Of a DNA stretch of 64,000 nucleotides, positions 24,401 through 34,779 are shown one piece after another. A program made the position numbers and the translations under genes. Under the pieces are notes generated by a model. It was not told where the DNA came from and searched no databases. It saw only the letters and a program-made list of their open reading frames with translations. The first letter of the stretch is position 1, and each line of letters begins with the position of its first letter. Location: NCBI GenBank assembly GCA_905250125.1, contig CAJNOL010000717.1:1-64000 (forward strand), in the 5' to 3' direction. Origin of the DNA: Rotaria sordida. Taxonomy: Eukaryota > Rotifera > Eurotatoria > Philodinida > Philodinidae.

Positions 24401-26852
24401 TATTAGTTAGTAATTGATTTTATCAACATATCTAATGAATATCTTTATATTCGTCGATATATATCCATAAACAAATAATTCTTTATTTATCAACCATTCA
24501 TTATTTTAGCACAAACACTATTAAATTTTTTTTTGTTTTTTGCTCGATAATAAACAATATTGCATTTATATATAAATGTTTTGAATCAAAAAATGTTGCA
24601 CTAAGATTAGAAGTTTCATGGTTAGTTTACTCACAGATTTATCTTCACTTTCACTATGCTACGCTTGTGATGTTTCTTTGAAATTAGGGATGAATCAGAA
24701 AACCATCATATAAGTAAATGGTTTTTTTTTTCGTGATGTTTTGATAATAAATATTTTCTTTGTGCACTCAGAATACGATCAAATTTCCTTAAGTACGACG
24801 AATAAAAAATATATTACTAATGACTTATAAAAATTGAAATTAATACAACTAGACTTTTGAATAATCAAAAATATCTGCAATCATCATTACAATAAATAAA
24901 TATTTTTATAAAAATTCTTGACCTTCAACAACGGAAACAAAACTTCAATGTTATGTTTAAATGATCAATAGCACTTAATTTTAATCGATCGATAATGTTA
25001 ATATTAGTAAATATTTTCCTATCGTTTCGACTAAATGTCAACAGTAATAAAACATGCCAATGATTTATCATACGTTTATTTTTGTTTTCTTAAATAATCT
25101 TAATTGTCAAGGTCATTCAAATTTTCGAACATCATGAAGATAATAATGATATAAGTTTTCTTCATGAATACAGATCTTTAAAAAAATTTTCATTCGAAGA
25201 ATCTTCATTTAGAATATTAATCTAGTGACAAAATATCTAATAAAAAAACATAATGTATTAATTGTGAGATTAATGAAAAAAAAAAATTATACAAAATTTT
25301 ATCTTTGTTTCTTTTTTCTTTTTAGGCTTTACTAACATTATTTATCTCAATTGGCATTGGACTTGGCACAATAACAGCATTAGCATTTTCAACTCAATCA
25401 AATAAAGAATATTACTCGATTAATTATGATTGTATTTTAGCAAATGGTACATATATAATAAATAATTATAAAGAAGCTTCTTTAGAGGCTGATCGAAATT
25501 CCTCATTATCATCAGATATAATTGAGTCAATTAGTGAACAACTCCCTGATGGTGCTAATTTAACAAATTATACTTTCGAATATAAATCAACATCTCTACG
25601 ATGTTTTGCTGATACATCAATTATATCTGAAAGTTTACGAGATTTATTAAAAAATTTATCAAATAAAGTATTTTTTACATTAATTGGCATAGTTACAATT
25701 TTTTATTCAATTACATTTGTACTTGCTTTACAACGACAAAATCCACGTATACGTGCATTAAAAAAAAGTTTAAATATTTTAAATAAATTTGATTCATATT
25801 CAACAACTAAATTGAATCAACGAGGAACTGATTCTATTGTTTCAATTCAATCTCCATTATCTTCATCAGGAACACCAACAACAACAACAAGAACAACAAC
25901 AACAACAACAACATCATTATCACCAAAACAAACATCAATTATACTAAGTGAATTGAATTATTCGAATGATAATTTATTATCAAAACAAACATCAATTAAA
26001 TCTTGTAATATTATTGATGACAAACAATATGAAATGTCAAATATTATGAATAATGATGATAGTGATGATGCAAATAATTCATCACCACTTATGTTAAGAA
26101 AAACAATAAAATATAAAAAGAAAACACAACAAGATCATCATACTAGTATATCAGATGGTACATCAGATGATTTACAACCATCAATAGAAAAACTACATAG
26201 TACTAAACAAGTATCATTTCAAATTGATAATCATCGTAATACATTAACTAATGAACTAAATCAACGTTCATCAATATCATCGAATATTTTTAATAGTGAT
26301 TTAGATGTTAATAATGATATGTATTATAAATTACCATGTCCATGTTCAACAACACGTCAATTTTTAATTAAATTTCATTTTGCACGACCATCATCACAAT
26401 TAAATCAATGGTTATGTTGTTGTTGTTGTAGAAAAAATCAATCATCATTAAAACATCATTTATCAATTGAAAGTCAAAATCAAGATGAAACAACAAAAGT
26501 ATTAACACCACCTATACAAAATACTCGTACAACACCATCACAAAGTGAAACATTACGAAAACAATTACATCGACATCGTTTAAGACAAATACGTATGGCA
26601 TCAACATTTTTAATTATAACAGTATCATTTGTTCTTTTTTATTTACCATCAATTTTAAATGCTGAACGAATTATAAAAAGTCCTATTATGATTTATTATT
26701 TATATTTATGTACACATGCATTAAATCCAATTATCTATTGTTTTATGAATCCAAATTTACGTGCATATGTTAGTTCAATGTTTAATTGTCGTACACGACA
26801 AAAAGAACAAAATATTGGTAAAGGAGGAAGAACATCGATATTTGACCGATAA
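21473..26852 (+). CDS. Orphan rhodopsin-like GPCR with giant third intracellular loop
   Basis: Seven-transmembrane receptor of class A, about 629 aa, in two exons (21473-21835 and 25326-26852), joined in phase across a 3.5 kb intron lying between TM3 and TM4. TM1 has GN (IGTLGNGVILL), TM2 has LACVDL, the start of TM3 carries the disulphide Cys, and TM3 ends ALDRF, so the E/DRY motif reads DRF. TM4 (from residue 122) lacks the usual Trp. Extracellular loop 2 is about 95 residues with NGT, NSS, NLT and NYT glycosylation sites and a candidate partner Cys. TM5 is at about 237-258. Loop 3 runs about 285 residues (259-543), rich in Thr, Ser, Asn and Gln, with a threonine run and a five-Cys cluster. 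TM6 (FVLFYLPSI) lacks the CWxP Cys-Trp; TM7 has the canonical NPIIY. The N-terminus has only about 8 residues before TM1. The ligand cannot be named: amine-like or peptide-like are both possible. Confidence 0.85.
21836..25325 (+). other. 3.5 kb intron of the GPCR
   Basis: Starts GTAAGTAA and ends TTTTTAG. It is AT-rich with no exon I can support. A weak inverted repeat spans about 23870-24055. The intron is far longer than most introns in this window. Confidence 0.75.
23870..24055. repeat. Weak inverted repeat in GPCR intron
   Basis: Outer ends resemble GCAAAGTTGCAAGATCTA and its diverged complement. An inner pair (TTTTTGAAGAATTATTAC against GTGGTAATTCTTCAAAT) is also complementary. A block TTCGAGGAAATTT is present twice in direct orientation. 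The structure is eroded and its limits are uncertain. Confidence 0.35.
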
Positions 26853-27027
26853 TTATTTATAATAATAATAATAATACTGTTTTCTTTTTATTCTTACATA
26901 TTCTATTCTTCATTGTTGTGTATGTGATATTGTGCAAAAGAGAATATTTTCCATAATGACGAAAACAAATATATATATATATAATTATAGATATAGATAT
27001 GAAATGTTTTTATTCACTAGTCAAAAT

Positions 27028-27033
27028 AATAAA
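27028..27033 (+). promoter_or_regulatory. Putative GPCR polyadenylation signal
   Basis: AATAAA 176 nt downstream of the GPCR stop. Support is by position only; hexamers of this kind are common in AT-rich DNA. Confidence 0.3.
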
Positions 27034-27778
27034 GATTTGATGACAATGGTAGATGAAAGATTTAGAATATATCGTTGAAGCAAATATAAATAAGCAACAA
27101 TTGCTGTGACACTTATATCTAATCTAATTCAATGAGTACTAAATCAAAAGTATTCTATATAGCTAGATGCTTTTTTTTTCAAAGTATCTGAATAATTGTA
27201 TTCAATGATAAATTTTTCCATATTTTTGGTTGGATGTATATGTTACAAGAGAAATTAAAATTTCAACTTCCATATATATACAGACCAATATCGGAATATC
27301 TGAAAAAGTCTGTAATAATTAAATTCGAAGTTTAGCTTAGCAAAATGATTAATTTTTTTCTAACTATATAGATTTTATGTGTCAAATATTTTGTGTTAGA
27401 GATGGAAATCATAATAATTTTTCGTTTACGTTTGAACTAATTAGTAGATTATTGAGAACCATATCAATTATTTAGAAGATTATATAAGAGAAACTTAGAT
27501 GATATTTTTAATTATAATTACTAATATGAGATAAGAAAATTGTTGCTATTGTTGGAATTCTTATAGATAAAGTGGTAAGTAAAATTATTCCACAACGTTT
27601 ATTTTCAATTTCTTTTCTGTTGCTGTAAGCAGTAGAAAGAATTTAAATAGTTATTCGAGTAGAGAAAATTGTGTCCAACAAGAATATAAGAAAATGAAAA
27701 TTATTATCACATGTTCATAGATAAGAACTTCAGAAAACTAAAAATTTAATTTTTCGGTATCTCGAGCGAGTAAATATA

Positions 27779-28050
27779 ATTTTATTTAGATTACATAGCA
27801 TGATAGAGAACTAATAATTCTCTACAAAATGAGATGCTTCCGACTTTTCTGTGACGTTTTTTGGTTCAGATACAATAATTTTATGAAAGCCTCTAAAGTC
27901 TTTTTTTACTATTTTTTTTTATAGAAAAGCCATTTTTTTAATCTTCAATCAAATTGCTGTATCTCAGCTAAAAATGCCGCAGAAAACTCGGAGATGTCTC
28001 ATTTTGTAGAGAACTGTTTGTTGTATCGTGCTATATAGTCTAAATAAAAT
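27779..28050. repeat. 272 bp MITE-like inverted-repeat element
   Basis: The left end (ATTTTATTTAGATTACATAG) and the right end are inverted complements over about 75 bp with scattered mismatches. The strongest inner block is TTCTCTACAAAATGAGA on the left (from 27818) matched by TCTCATTTTGTAGAGAA on the right. The centre is AT-rich and non-coding. Length and structure fit a non-autonomous DNA transposon. Confidence 0.75.
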
Positions 28051-29150
28051 CATATTTACGTGCTCTAGGTGATAAAAAATTAACTTTTTGGTTTTCTGAA
28101 ATCTTTATCTTCGAGAATCTGATAATAATTTTTATTTCCTTATGTTCATTTTGGAGATACTTTTCTCTATTCGAATCACTATTTGGATTCTTTCTAGCAC
28201 TTACAGCAGCGGAAAATATTAAAAATAAACGTTGTTGAATAATTTTGGTGCCCACTATATATATGGATGAACACATAGTGATCTTATTATTTATGACAGA
28301 AATGCACCAATATGAGTATAACTAACACTGACATATCCTACTATATGATCTAATGTGCCACCATGTAGTGCATGCACATGTACCATCATAACAAAGCATA
28401 TATCCTTGAAAAATCTTAAATCTTAGATTTCATGTACTAATATGTACTGGACCGTTCATGGTAGTGCATGTACTGGTTAGTACATATCGACGCATGCCAG
28501 TAAATGAGTTCTAGAATTTGAAATGTTCCAGGGTTATATATATTGATAGTAGTGCCCATATGTACCGATAAGATGGTGATACATGAGGTGCACGAATGAT
28601 TCTTGACACAGTAGAGTGTTATTCATTTCTCAAGTACAATTTGTATTCGTACTCATGCACTTTTTATTTATGAAGATAAATCGAAGAGTAGAATTAACAT
28701 TAAATGCAAAGAAGATTATAAACGGATCGAAGACAAAATAATATTGATTTTCTAAAATGAACATATATTAACTTTGCTTTTGCATTATTTTTTTTGATAG
28801 ATATGTATTTAATTATTTCGGTTCACTGCTAAATACAACAGATATATTCTAAAAGTTTTCTCTTTCGTTATTCGCTTTTGTAAGATAATATATGAATGCT
28901 ATCTCGAATTTGTCACAATTCAAATCATAAATATTAGTTCTAACTATGTGAACACGTCAAATATTGGTAAGATTCTATTCATTTCAGTTATCAATATCAG
29001 CAATGAACTAATCAAACATCAGTAAGATATAATTTATCTCGAATATCATATCAAAAACAAATAAAAACTTTAAGCTAATATTGTTTCCTTTCAAATATGA
29101 AAGTTTACAGGGTTGTGAAAATATTCCGATAAAAGGTCATTAACGTGGCC

Positions 29151-29369
29151 CAAGGGGAAAACATTGTACTTTTGTACTTTACGTACTTTAAAGTATTCTA
29201 AAGTATTTTAAAGTATTCTATAGTATTTTAAAGAATTTTAAAGTATTTTAAAGGATTCTAAGGTATTTTAAGGTACTTTAAAGTACTTCATCGTACGTTA
29301 AGGTATCTTGAAGCACTTCATTGTACTTTTACGTACTTTAAAGTACAAAAGTACGATGTTTCCCCCTTG
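29151..29369. repeat. 10-bp minisatellite bounded by inverted repeats
   Basis: About 16-18 tandem variants of a 10-bp unit (TATTTTAAAG, TATTCTAAAG, TACTTTAAAG and similar) occupy the centre. The two ends are inverted complements: CAAGGGGAAAACATTGTACT on the left and its near-complement ending CCCCCTTG on the right. The unit AAAGTACTTT is itself palindromic, so the whole array can fold back. It directly adjoins the larger foldback at 29372. Confidence 0.8.
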
Positions 29370-29371
29370 AA

Positions 29372-30305
29372 TTTTCACCGTTCGACAGAGAACAAAGACT
29401 AGCATGCAGGTATGTCGAATTTCATTGACCTAATTATAACGGTTTTTTGAGTTGTTTGTGGCTTATGTTTCCATATATGAATGGAAGAAACACAACATCA
29501 AGGGAAGGGAAAAAAAAAGAAGTGAAAGGATGAGCCAAGAATGGCTGGTGAGCAATACGCGAACAGAGGCATTTATACATGTACGCGAAAGAGAGCCGTC
29601 ACATTGATAATTGACCAATCCGGTGAATTCTATATGGTCATTTAGAAAATGAGATTATGAAGTTATATTCCATTTGTTTTTGACTTCTAATATCATCATT
29701 TGACAGAAAAAATTGTTCTCTTTCGATCTACGCAAAGCTGATATCTCTAGCTTGTTCCTTTCAAGAGAAATAGAGATTTTTCCAGACGCCCCTGACTTTG
29801 AAAAATTGATCTCTGATCACTTAAAACTGTGTCTAGAGAAGGGTACCTGACCATTCTAAGTGGAATGGTGATGTTTGTCCTACGTTTAAAAGTAATTTGT
29901 GAACATTATACGAAAATTTTCAAAACATCAACTATTTAGGTTGCATAGTGCAAAAAATGTGAGTTTTCAAAAAATTTGTTATAGTGTTCAGAGATCACTT
30001 TTAAACGCAGAACAAACACCACCATTCCACTTAGTATGGTCAGTTATCCCTCTCCAGACACATTTTTGAGTGATCAGAGATCAATTTTTCAAAGTCAGAA
30101 ATCTCTAGAAAATCTCTATATCTTTTGAAAAGAACAAGCTAGAGATGTTAACTTTGTGTAGATCGAAAGAGAACAATTTTTGCTGTCAAATGATGATATT
30201 AGAAGTCAAAAACAAATGGAATATAACTTCATAATCTCGTTTTCAAAACCAATTAAATTCGACATATTTGAATGCTGGTCTTTATTCTCTATCGAATGGT
30301 GAAAA
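29372..30305. repeat. Large foldback element (0.93 kb)
   Basis: The outer ends match as inverted complements (left TTTTCACCGTTCGACAGAG, right the complement ending near 30305), continuing through ATGTCGAATTT(C/A)ATTG. A second, longer arm pair is 29632-29935 against 29970-30245, with long blocks such as ATGATGATATTAGAAGTCAA on the right matched on the left. About 200 bp (about 29430-29632) exists only in the left arm and interrupts the match, so it looks like a later insertion. No coding frame. Confidence 0.8.
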
Positions 30306-31644
30306 CCGCAGATCTCTATCTTGTTTCTATAAAAAGTTATTCTGCAAACAATCATCTGCCTTATATTTTAGCATCTACATTAGTCAGTTTAAATCCTAAA
30401 ATTTGTGCACCATAAATAAAATACACAAATACAACATTTTAAGTATGAAAACATGAAATTTCTTCCAAAAAGCAATGTTTTCATATATGAAAACTCGAAA
30501 TTTTGTATTCGTTGACTTTTAAACTAACATAATTTTAAAAAATTTGCTCTATGTGTACTAATATAGATCCATTCATAAAGTTCGTTTCGACTTATTCTTA
30601 CTATTTTCCTATTTGACAACTAAAATTATCTGTGAAACGCTAGACATGTATTTATTTTCGTTGATAATAGATCAAATTTCTTTCATGATAGGAAAAATAA
30701 TGCTTAACATTAATATATTTTTTTTTACTTTATCCCCATGAACAAAAGTTTGCATGAACTTCTAACACTAACAAAAAAGATCAACCTATTTAATTAAACG
30801 GATGCAAAGGTATTTAACTATCCTTATCTTAGTGTTATTTATCAGCCACTATGTATTTGAATAATTACGAGTTTTTAAATAAAAATCGCCACTTCAGGCG
30901 ATTCAATTCCGATACCATCTCACGATTAATCGGTCTAAGATATCGTGATAAAGTTACCAATTTTTCCACGATTTTGATGACACGGACTAGTAAATGATTA
31001 TAATGATATTTCCCATGAATTGAAACAGTTACAGATGGATACTAAAACACTAACTACAATAAGAAAAATCATTGCCTTACTGTTAATTACTAGTGTACAT
31101 ATTAGTACATTAAGTCTACATTCTTTTCTTTGGTTACTTCTCATATTGAACTTAAAATTTCAACCAATGCTGTTCGCTATGCAAATCGAGAACAATGTTA
31201 AAATGATTGATTTATATCTGTGATTGCTAACGAAACATATTCAATGATCTTTAATCCTGATCCCTTAGGTCAGTAATGAGGAGGCGACGGGAGCCGCAAA
31301 ATCTCGACCTAAAACTTTCACTCACTAGTTTCTTCACAAAATATTTTAAGTTTCACAAAAATTAATTCTCATGACGATAGATAAAAGATGTTATTATAGA
31401 TTTTTAGTAAGTTTGATATCTACTAAAACTCATATAGATATGTAAGATTTACTATTTTCAAGTTATCAAGTAAAGAAAATAGAATGAGAGGTATAAAAAG
31501 AACCTTTTGTCGTAATTTGTTTTATTTATATAAGTACTTTTATAGTATTCTTTACATCATGTTTGTCCTTACAATTTCTTATCATTAACTAAATAATTGT
31601 TGATATCAAATAATTTTTAATAATTATTAGTACTTAATATTTTA
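30306..31644. other. Spacer upstream of the PKC pair
   Basis: 1.3 kb of AT-rich DNA. A 67-codon frame at 31020-31223 is hydrophobic but has no family motif and no splice partners, so I do not call it a gene. A perfect 20-bp palindrome-with-loop (AATCGCC...GGCGATT) sits at 30883-30902. Confidence 0.45.
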
Positions 31645-34376
31645 ATGGCATCATACAATCAAATTACAAATGAACCGTTTATTCGTGTACATCTTTATCG
31701 TTTTTTTGTTGGAAAACAAATCCAACCATTACAAAATATTAAATTAAGAGTTGACACAGCTGATCCACCGCAATGTAAGTCAATATTCTTTATTTTATAC
31801 TTTATATATATTTTTTTTCTTTTTTTATTTAAAATAAAACAGTTGTAATCAATCAACCAAAATTTCTCACATATGATGACAAGACTGGTAGTTTATATTT
31901 TATGACACATATTAAACAAGGCCGTCAGATAACTATAGATATTTATATTGATAAAAATAAAACGAATTATATTTATCAAACTACAATTGAAGATTTAATC
32001 CGATATACTGATCAAATTATTCGAGAAGTCATATTGTTTTTTTTTAAATAATTATAATTTTTTTTTTAATTCCTTATTTCATATCAATTTTTTAGTATCG
32101 ATTCACACATGAAGGTCATGCATGGATGTCAATTGAATTAACTAGTAAAATGAAAATAATAAAAATAATAGAAAAAAATATTTTTTGATTTTATTATTCT
32201 TAGTACCAACTAATATTCGAAAAGTACAACGATCAGTTCATACTAGAATACGTAAATATTATGGTCATGAATTTTTACCAAGGTAATTTAATGAAGTAAT
32301 AAATAGATAAGTATGATATCTTTTTCTTTTAAGTTATTTTACCACTTTACCTGGTTTTTGTGGTGTTTGTGGAAAAATTCTTAGGTAAAAAAAATTGTTT
32401 TTTTTTAAATTTCATATTCAAAAATCTTCTAATTTTTTCAGGGGTTTTAATACACCGGCATATCGATGTCAATTATGTGATTTAGTTATTCATGAAGAAT
32501 GTATTTATGATGTAGCTATGTGTAAAGACTATTCTGTATGTTTAATAAGAATTTTTCATAGAAAAAACTTATTGAATTCTATTTTTCTAGCTCACAAATT
32601 CAAGTACAATGCCAAAAGTTTCACATAATTTCTTACATGAACCAAGTTTTTTATCTACTTCGGGTAATTATGATGGTAAATTTATACGTCCACTTCAAAT
32701 TTGGAAATGTTCAGGTAAATATAGAGTTTATTAGAGTTTTTTTTATTCTTTCTTCTTTAAAGAATGTGGAATGAGTAAGCATTCAAAATGCAAATCAAAA
32801 GTACCACAATATTGTGGTACCAGACAAAGAGCAGCTCAAATGTATGAACAAAGGAAAAAACTTGTAATAAACTACAAATTTTTATTTTAAAGATAATTAT
32901 TATTTATATTTAAAGAATAAAACAAGTTTAATTGATACATATATTTTACCTAAACAATGTACAACAGCAAAAATGAAAGAAAACAATCGAAACTTATTAA
33001 TTGATGTTTATGAAAGACTGCAACATGAACATCAACGCGATTGTGCTTTAAATGATTTAAATGCAATTACAAAAAACTATGAACAACTTGGAAATTTAAA
33101 TCAAAAGTAAATATAATATTGTTTACTATAGTATAAAATTTTTGTTTAGCATAAGGAATGGTTCATCACTTTATTATAATGACCGTACAATTCTTCTTCA
33201 TAAATTAAAATTTGTTGCAATGCTTGGACATGGAACAAGTGGATCTGTGAGTAAAAAGAAAATTGAATAATAAGAATATTTTTATATGATTTTTAGGTTT
33301 ATCGGGTAAAATATTCCAAACGTGAATTTGCATTGAAAGCACTTCGTAAACATCGAATATTTGAAGCTCATGTGTATGAATATATTAAAAATGAACGAAA
33401 TATTTTAGAATCATGTCGTGGAAATCCATTTATTATTCAATTATATGCAACTTTTCATGATTTTGAACGTGTTTATTTTTTACTTGAATATGCTCCTTGT
33501 GGAAATTTTTATCAATTTTTAACAAGATTTCGACCTACATTTGATAATGCATGTATTAAATGGTTTTCAGGTCAAATTATTTGTGCACTAAGTTATATTC
33601 ATTCGAAATTAATAGTAAGTTTTGATATATCATTTTGTTTTTAATAAAAAAAGATTAATTCTTCTTCTTCTTTCTTGGTGTCTTTTAGATTCATAGAGAT
33701 TTAAANNNNNNNNNNAACCTGAAAATATTCTTTTAATGCAAAATGGTTGTATAAAATTATCAGATTTTGGTCTTAGTAAACAATTAAGTTGTAGAACAGA
33801 AATAACACGTACATTTTGTGGTACAGCTGAATATATAGCACCAGAAATTTATCAGAATACAAATTATAGTTTTCCTATTGACTATTGGTCATTGGGTATA
33901 ATAATGTATGAAATGATTGTATTTAATACTCCATTTAATGGTTTAGATGAATCTAAAATAAAAGAAAATGTAATTTATAGAAATTTTCAATATCCAAATA
34001 ATATTTCATATGATCTTCAAACAATTTTAATTGGTTTATTAACAAAAAATCCAATAGAACGTTTTAGTATAAATGAACTTAAGTCAAGTAATTTTTATTC
34101 ATCTCCATATTCATTAGAAGATATTGCACAAGGAAAATTGCCATGTCCATGGAGAAAACCAGTATACTTTTGTTTTTTTGTTTCTAGTATAATTTTCAAT
34201 GAATCATATATTTGATTCTTGTTTTTTAGATTCCTTCTCATCTAATAGATGAATATTTATCAACAGAAGAAATTCGTCTATCACATATTGATAAACAATC
34301 AATATATACCACACTTACTATAAATAATAATAAATTTGAGAATTTTTCATTTATTGATCCTTCATTAAGCCTATAA
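31645..34376 (+). CDS. Novel-type protein kinase C with degenerate C1B (copy 1)
   Basis: Ser/Thr kinase of the AGC group, nPKC delta/theta-like layout. Exons: 31645-31774, 31843-32027, 32096-32144, 32204-32282, 32334-32384, 32442-32535, 32591-32714, 32763-32863, 32916-33106, 33150-33246, 33297-33614, 33689-34161, 34230-34376; about 675 aa. The N-terminal ~120 residues look like an nPKC C2. C1A (GFCGVCGKIL...RCQLCDLVIHEEC) is nearly canonical. C1B keeps the second half (WKCSECGMSKHSKC) but lacks the first Cys pair, so it is unlikely to hold two zincs or bind diacylglycerol normally. The kinase has glycine loop LGHGTSGSV, Lys in ALKAL, HRDLK-PEN, DFG, TFCGTAEYIAPE and a hydrophobic motif FENFSF. 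Ten Ns (33706-33715) fall in the catalytic loop; the frame is open only if the true gap is about -1 base. The next kinase gene starts about 400 bp downstream. Confidence 0.85.
33706..33715. other. 10-N assembly gap in kinase catalytic loop
   Basis: The flanks read GATTTAAA and AACCTGAAAAT. Removing the Ns and one duplicated A restores HRDLKPEN exactly in frame and makes the whole CDS divisible by three. The Ns are therefore probably a placeholder between overlapping contigs rather than missing sequence. Confidence 0.85.
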
Positions 34377-34779
34377 TATTATATAAAAAGAAGAAATTTT
34401 TTTTTTTTTTTTTATTTTTTTTGTAGAAATATCTTAAGAAACTTTTGCTGTTCTTTCATTCCGAACACACTTAATCATTCATTTTCTCTTTCGAGCATAA
34501 ACTGCTGCGTCTTTTTTTCAAGTTGGCATGTATATTTTCTTTTTCTGTTTCTTTTATTAGTGTATCTTTGTACCATTTTCTTTTTTTCTTCTTATCGACT
34601 TCTATGGATCAAAAAGAAAAATAAAAGAAAAAGAAACTATCGTATTTGCACTCACACATTCCATTATGACGTTTTTTTCTTCTCAATCATTATTATGATG
34701 TTTACTGTCATACAAAAAAAAACCTAACGTGTATAGAAAAAGTGAAATTGTTTAGTAAGTATCATTATTTAATGTAAAA
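34377..34779. other. Spacer between the two PKC genes
   Basis: About 400 bp, T-rich, with a long T run just after the first stop and an AATAAA at 34620-34625 that could polyadenylate the upstream transcript. No exon seen. The short distance and same orientation fit tandem duplication. Confidence 0.5.

Noticed and set aside
30883..30902. Palindrome AATCGCC...GGCGATT as a regulatory operator
   Set aside because: A single short palindrome in a spacer without a second site or gene context; a chance match cannot be excluded.
31020..31223. Hydrophobic 67-codon frame that could be a receptor fragment
   Set aside because: No conserved GPCR residues, no adjacent exons, and a stop-rich neighbourhood.
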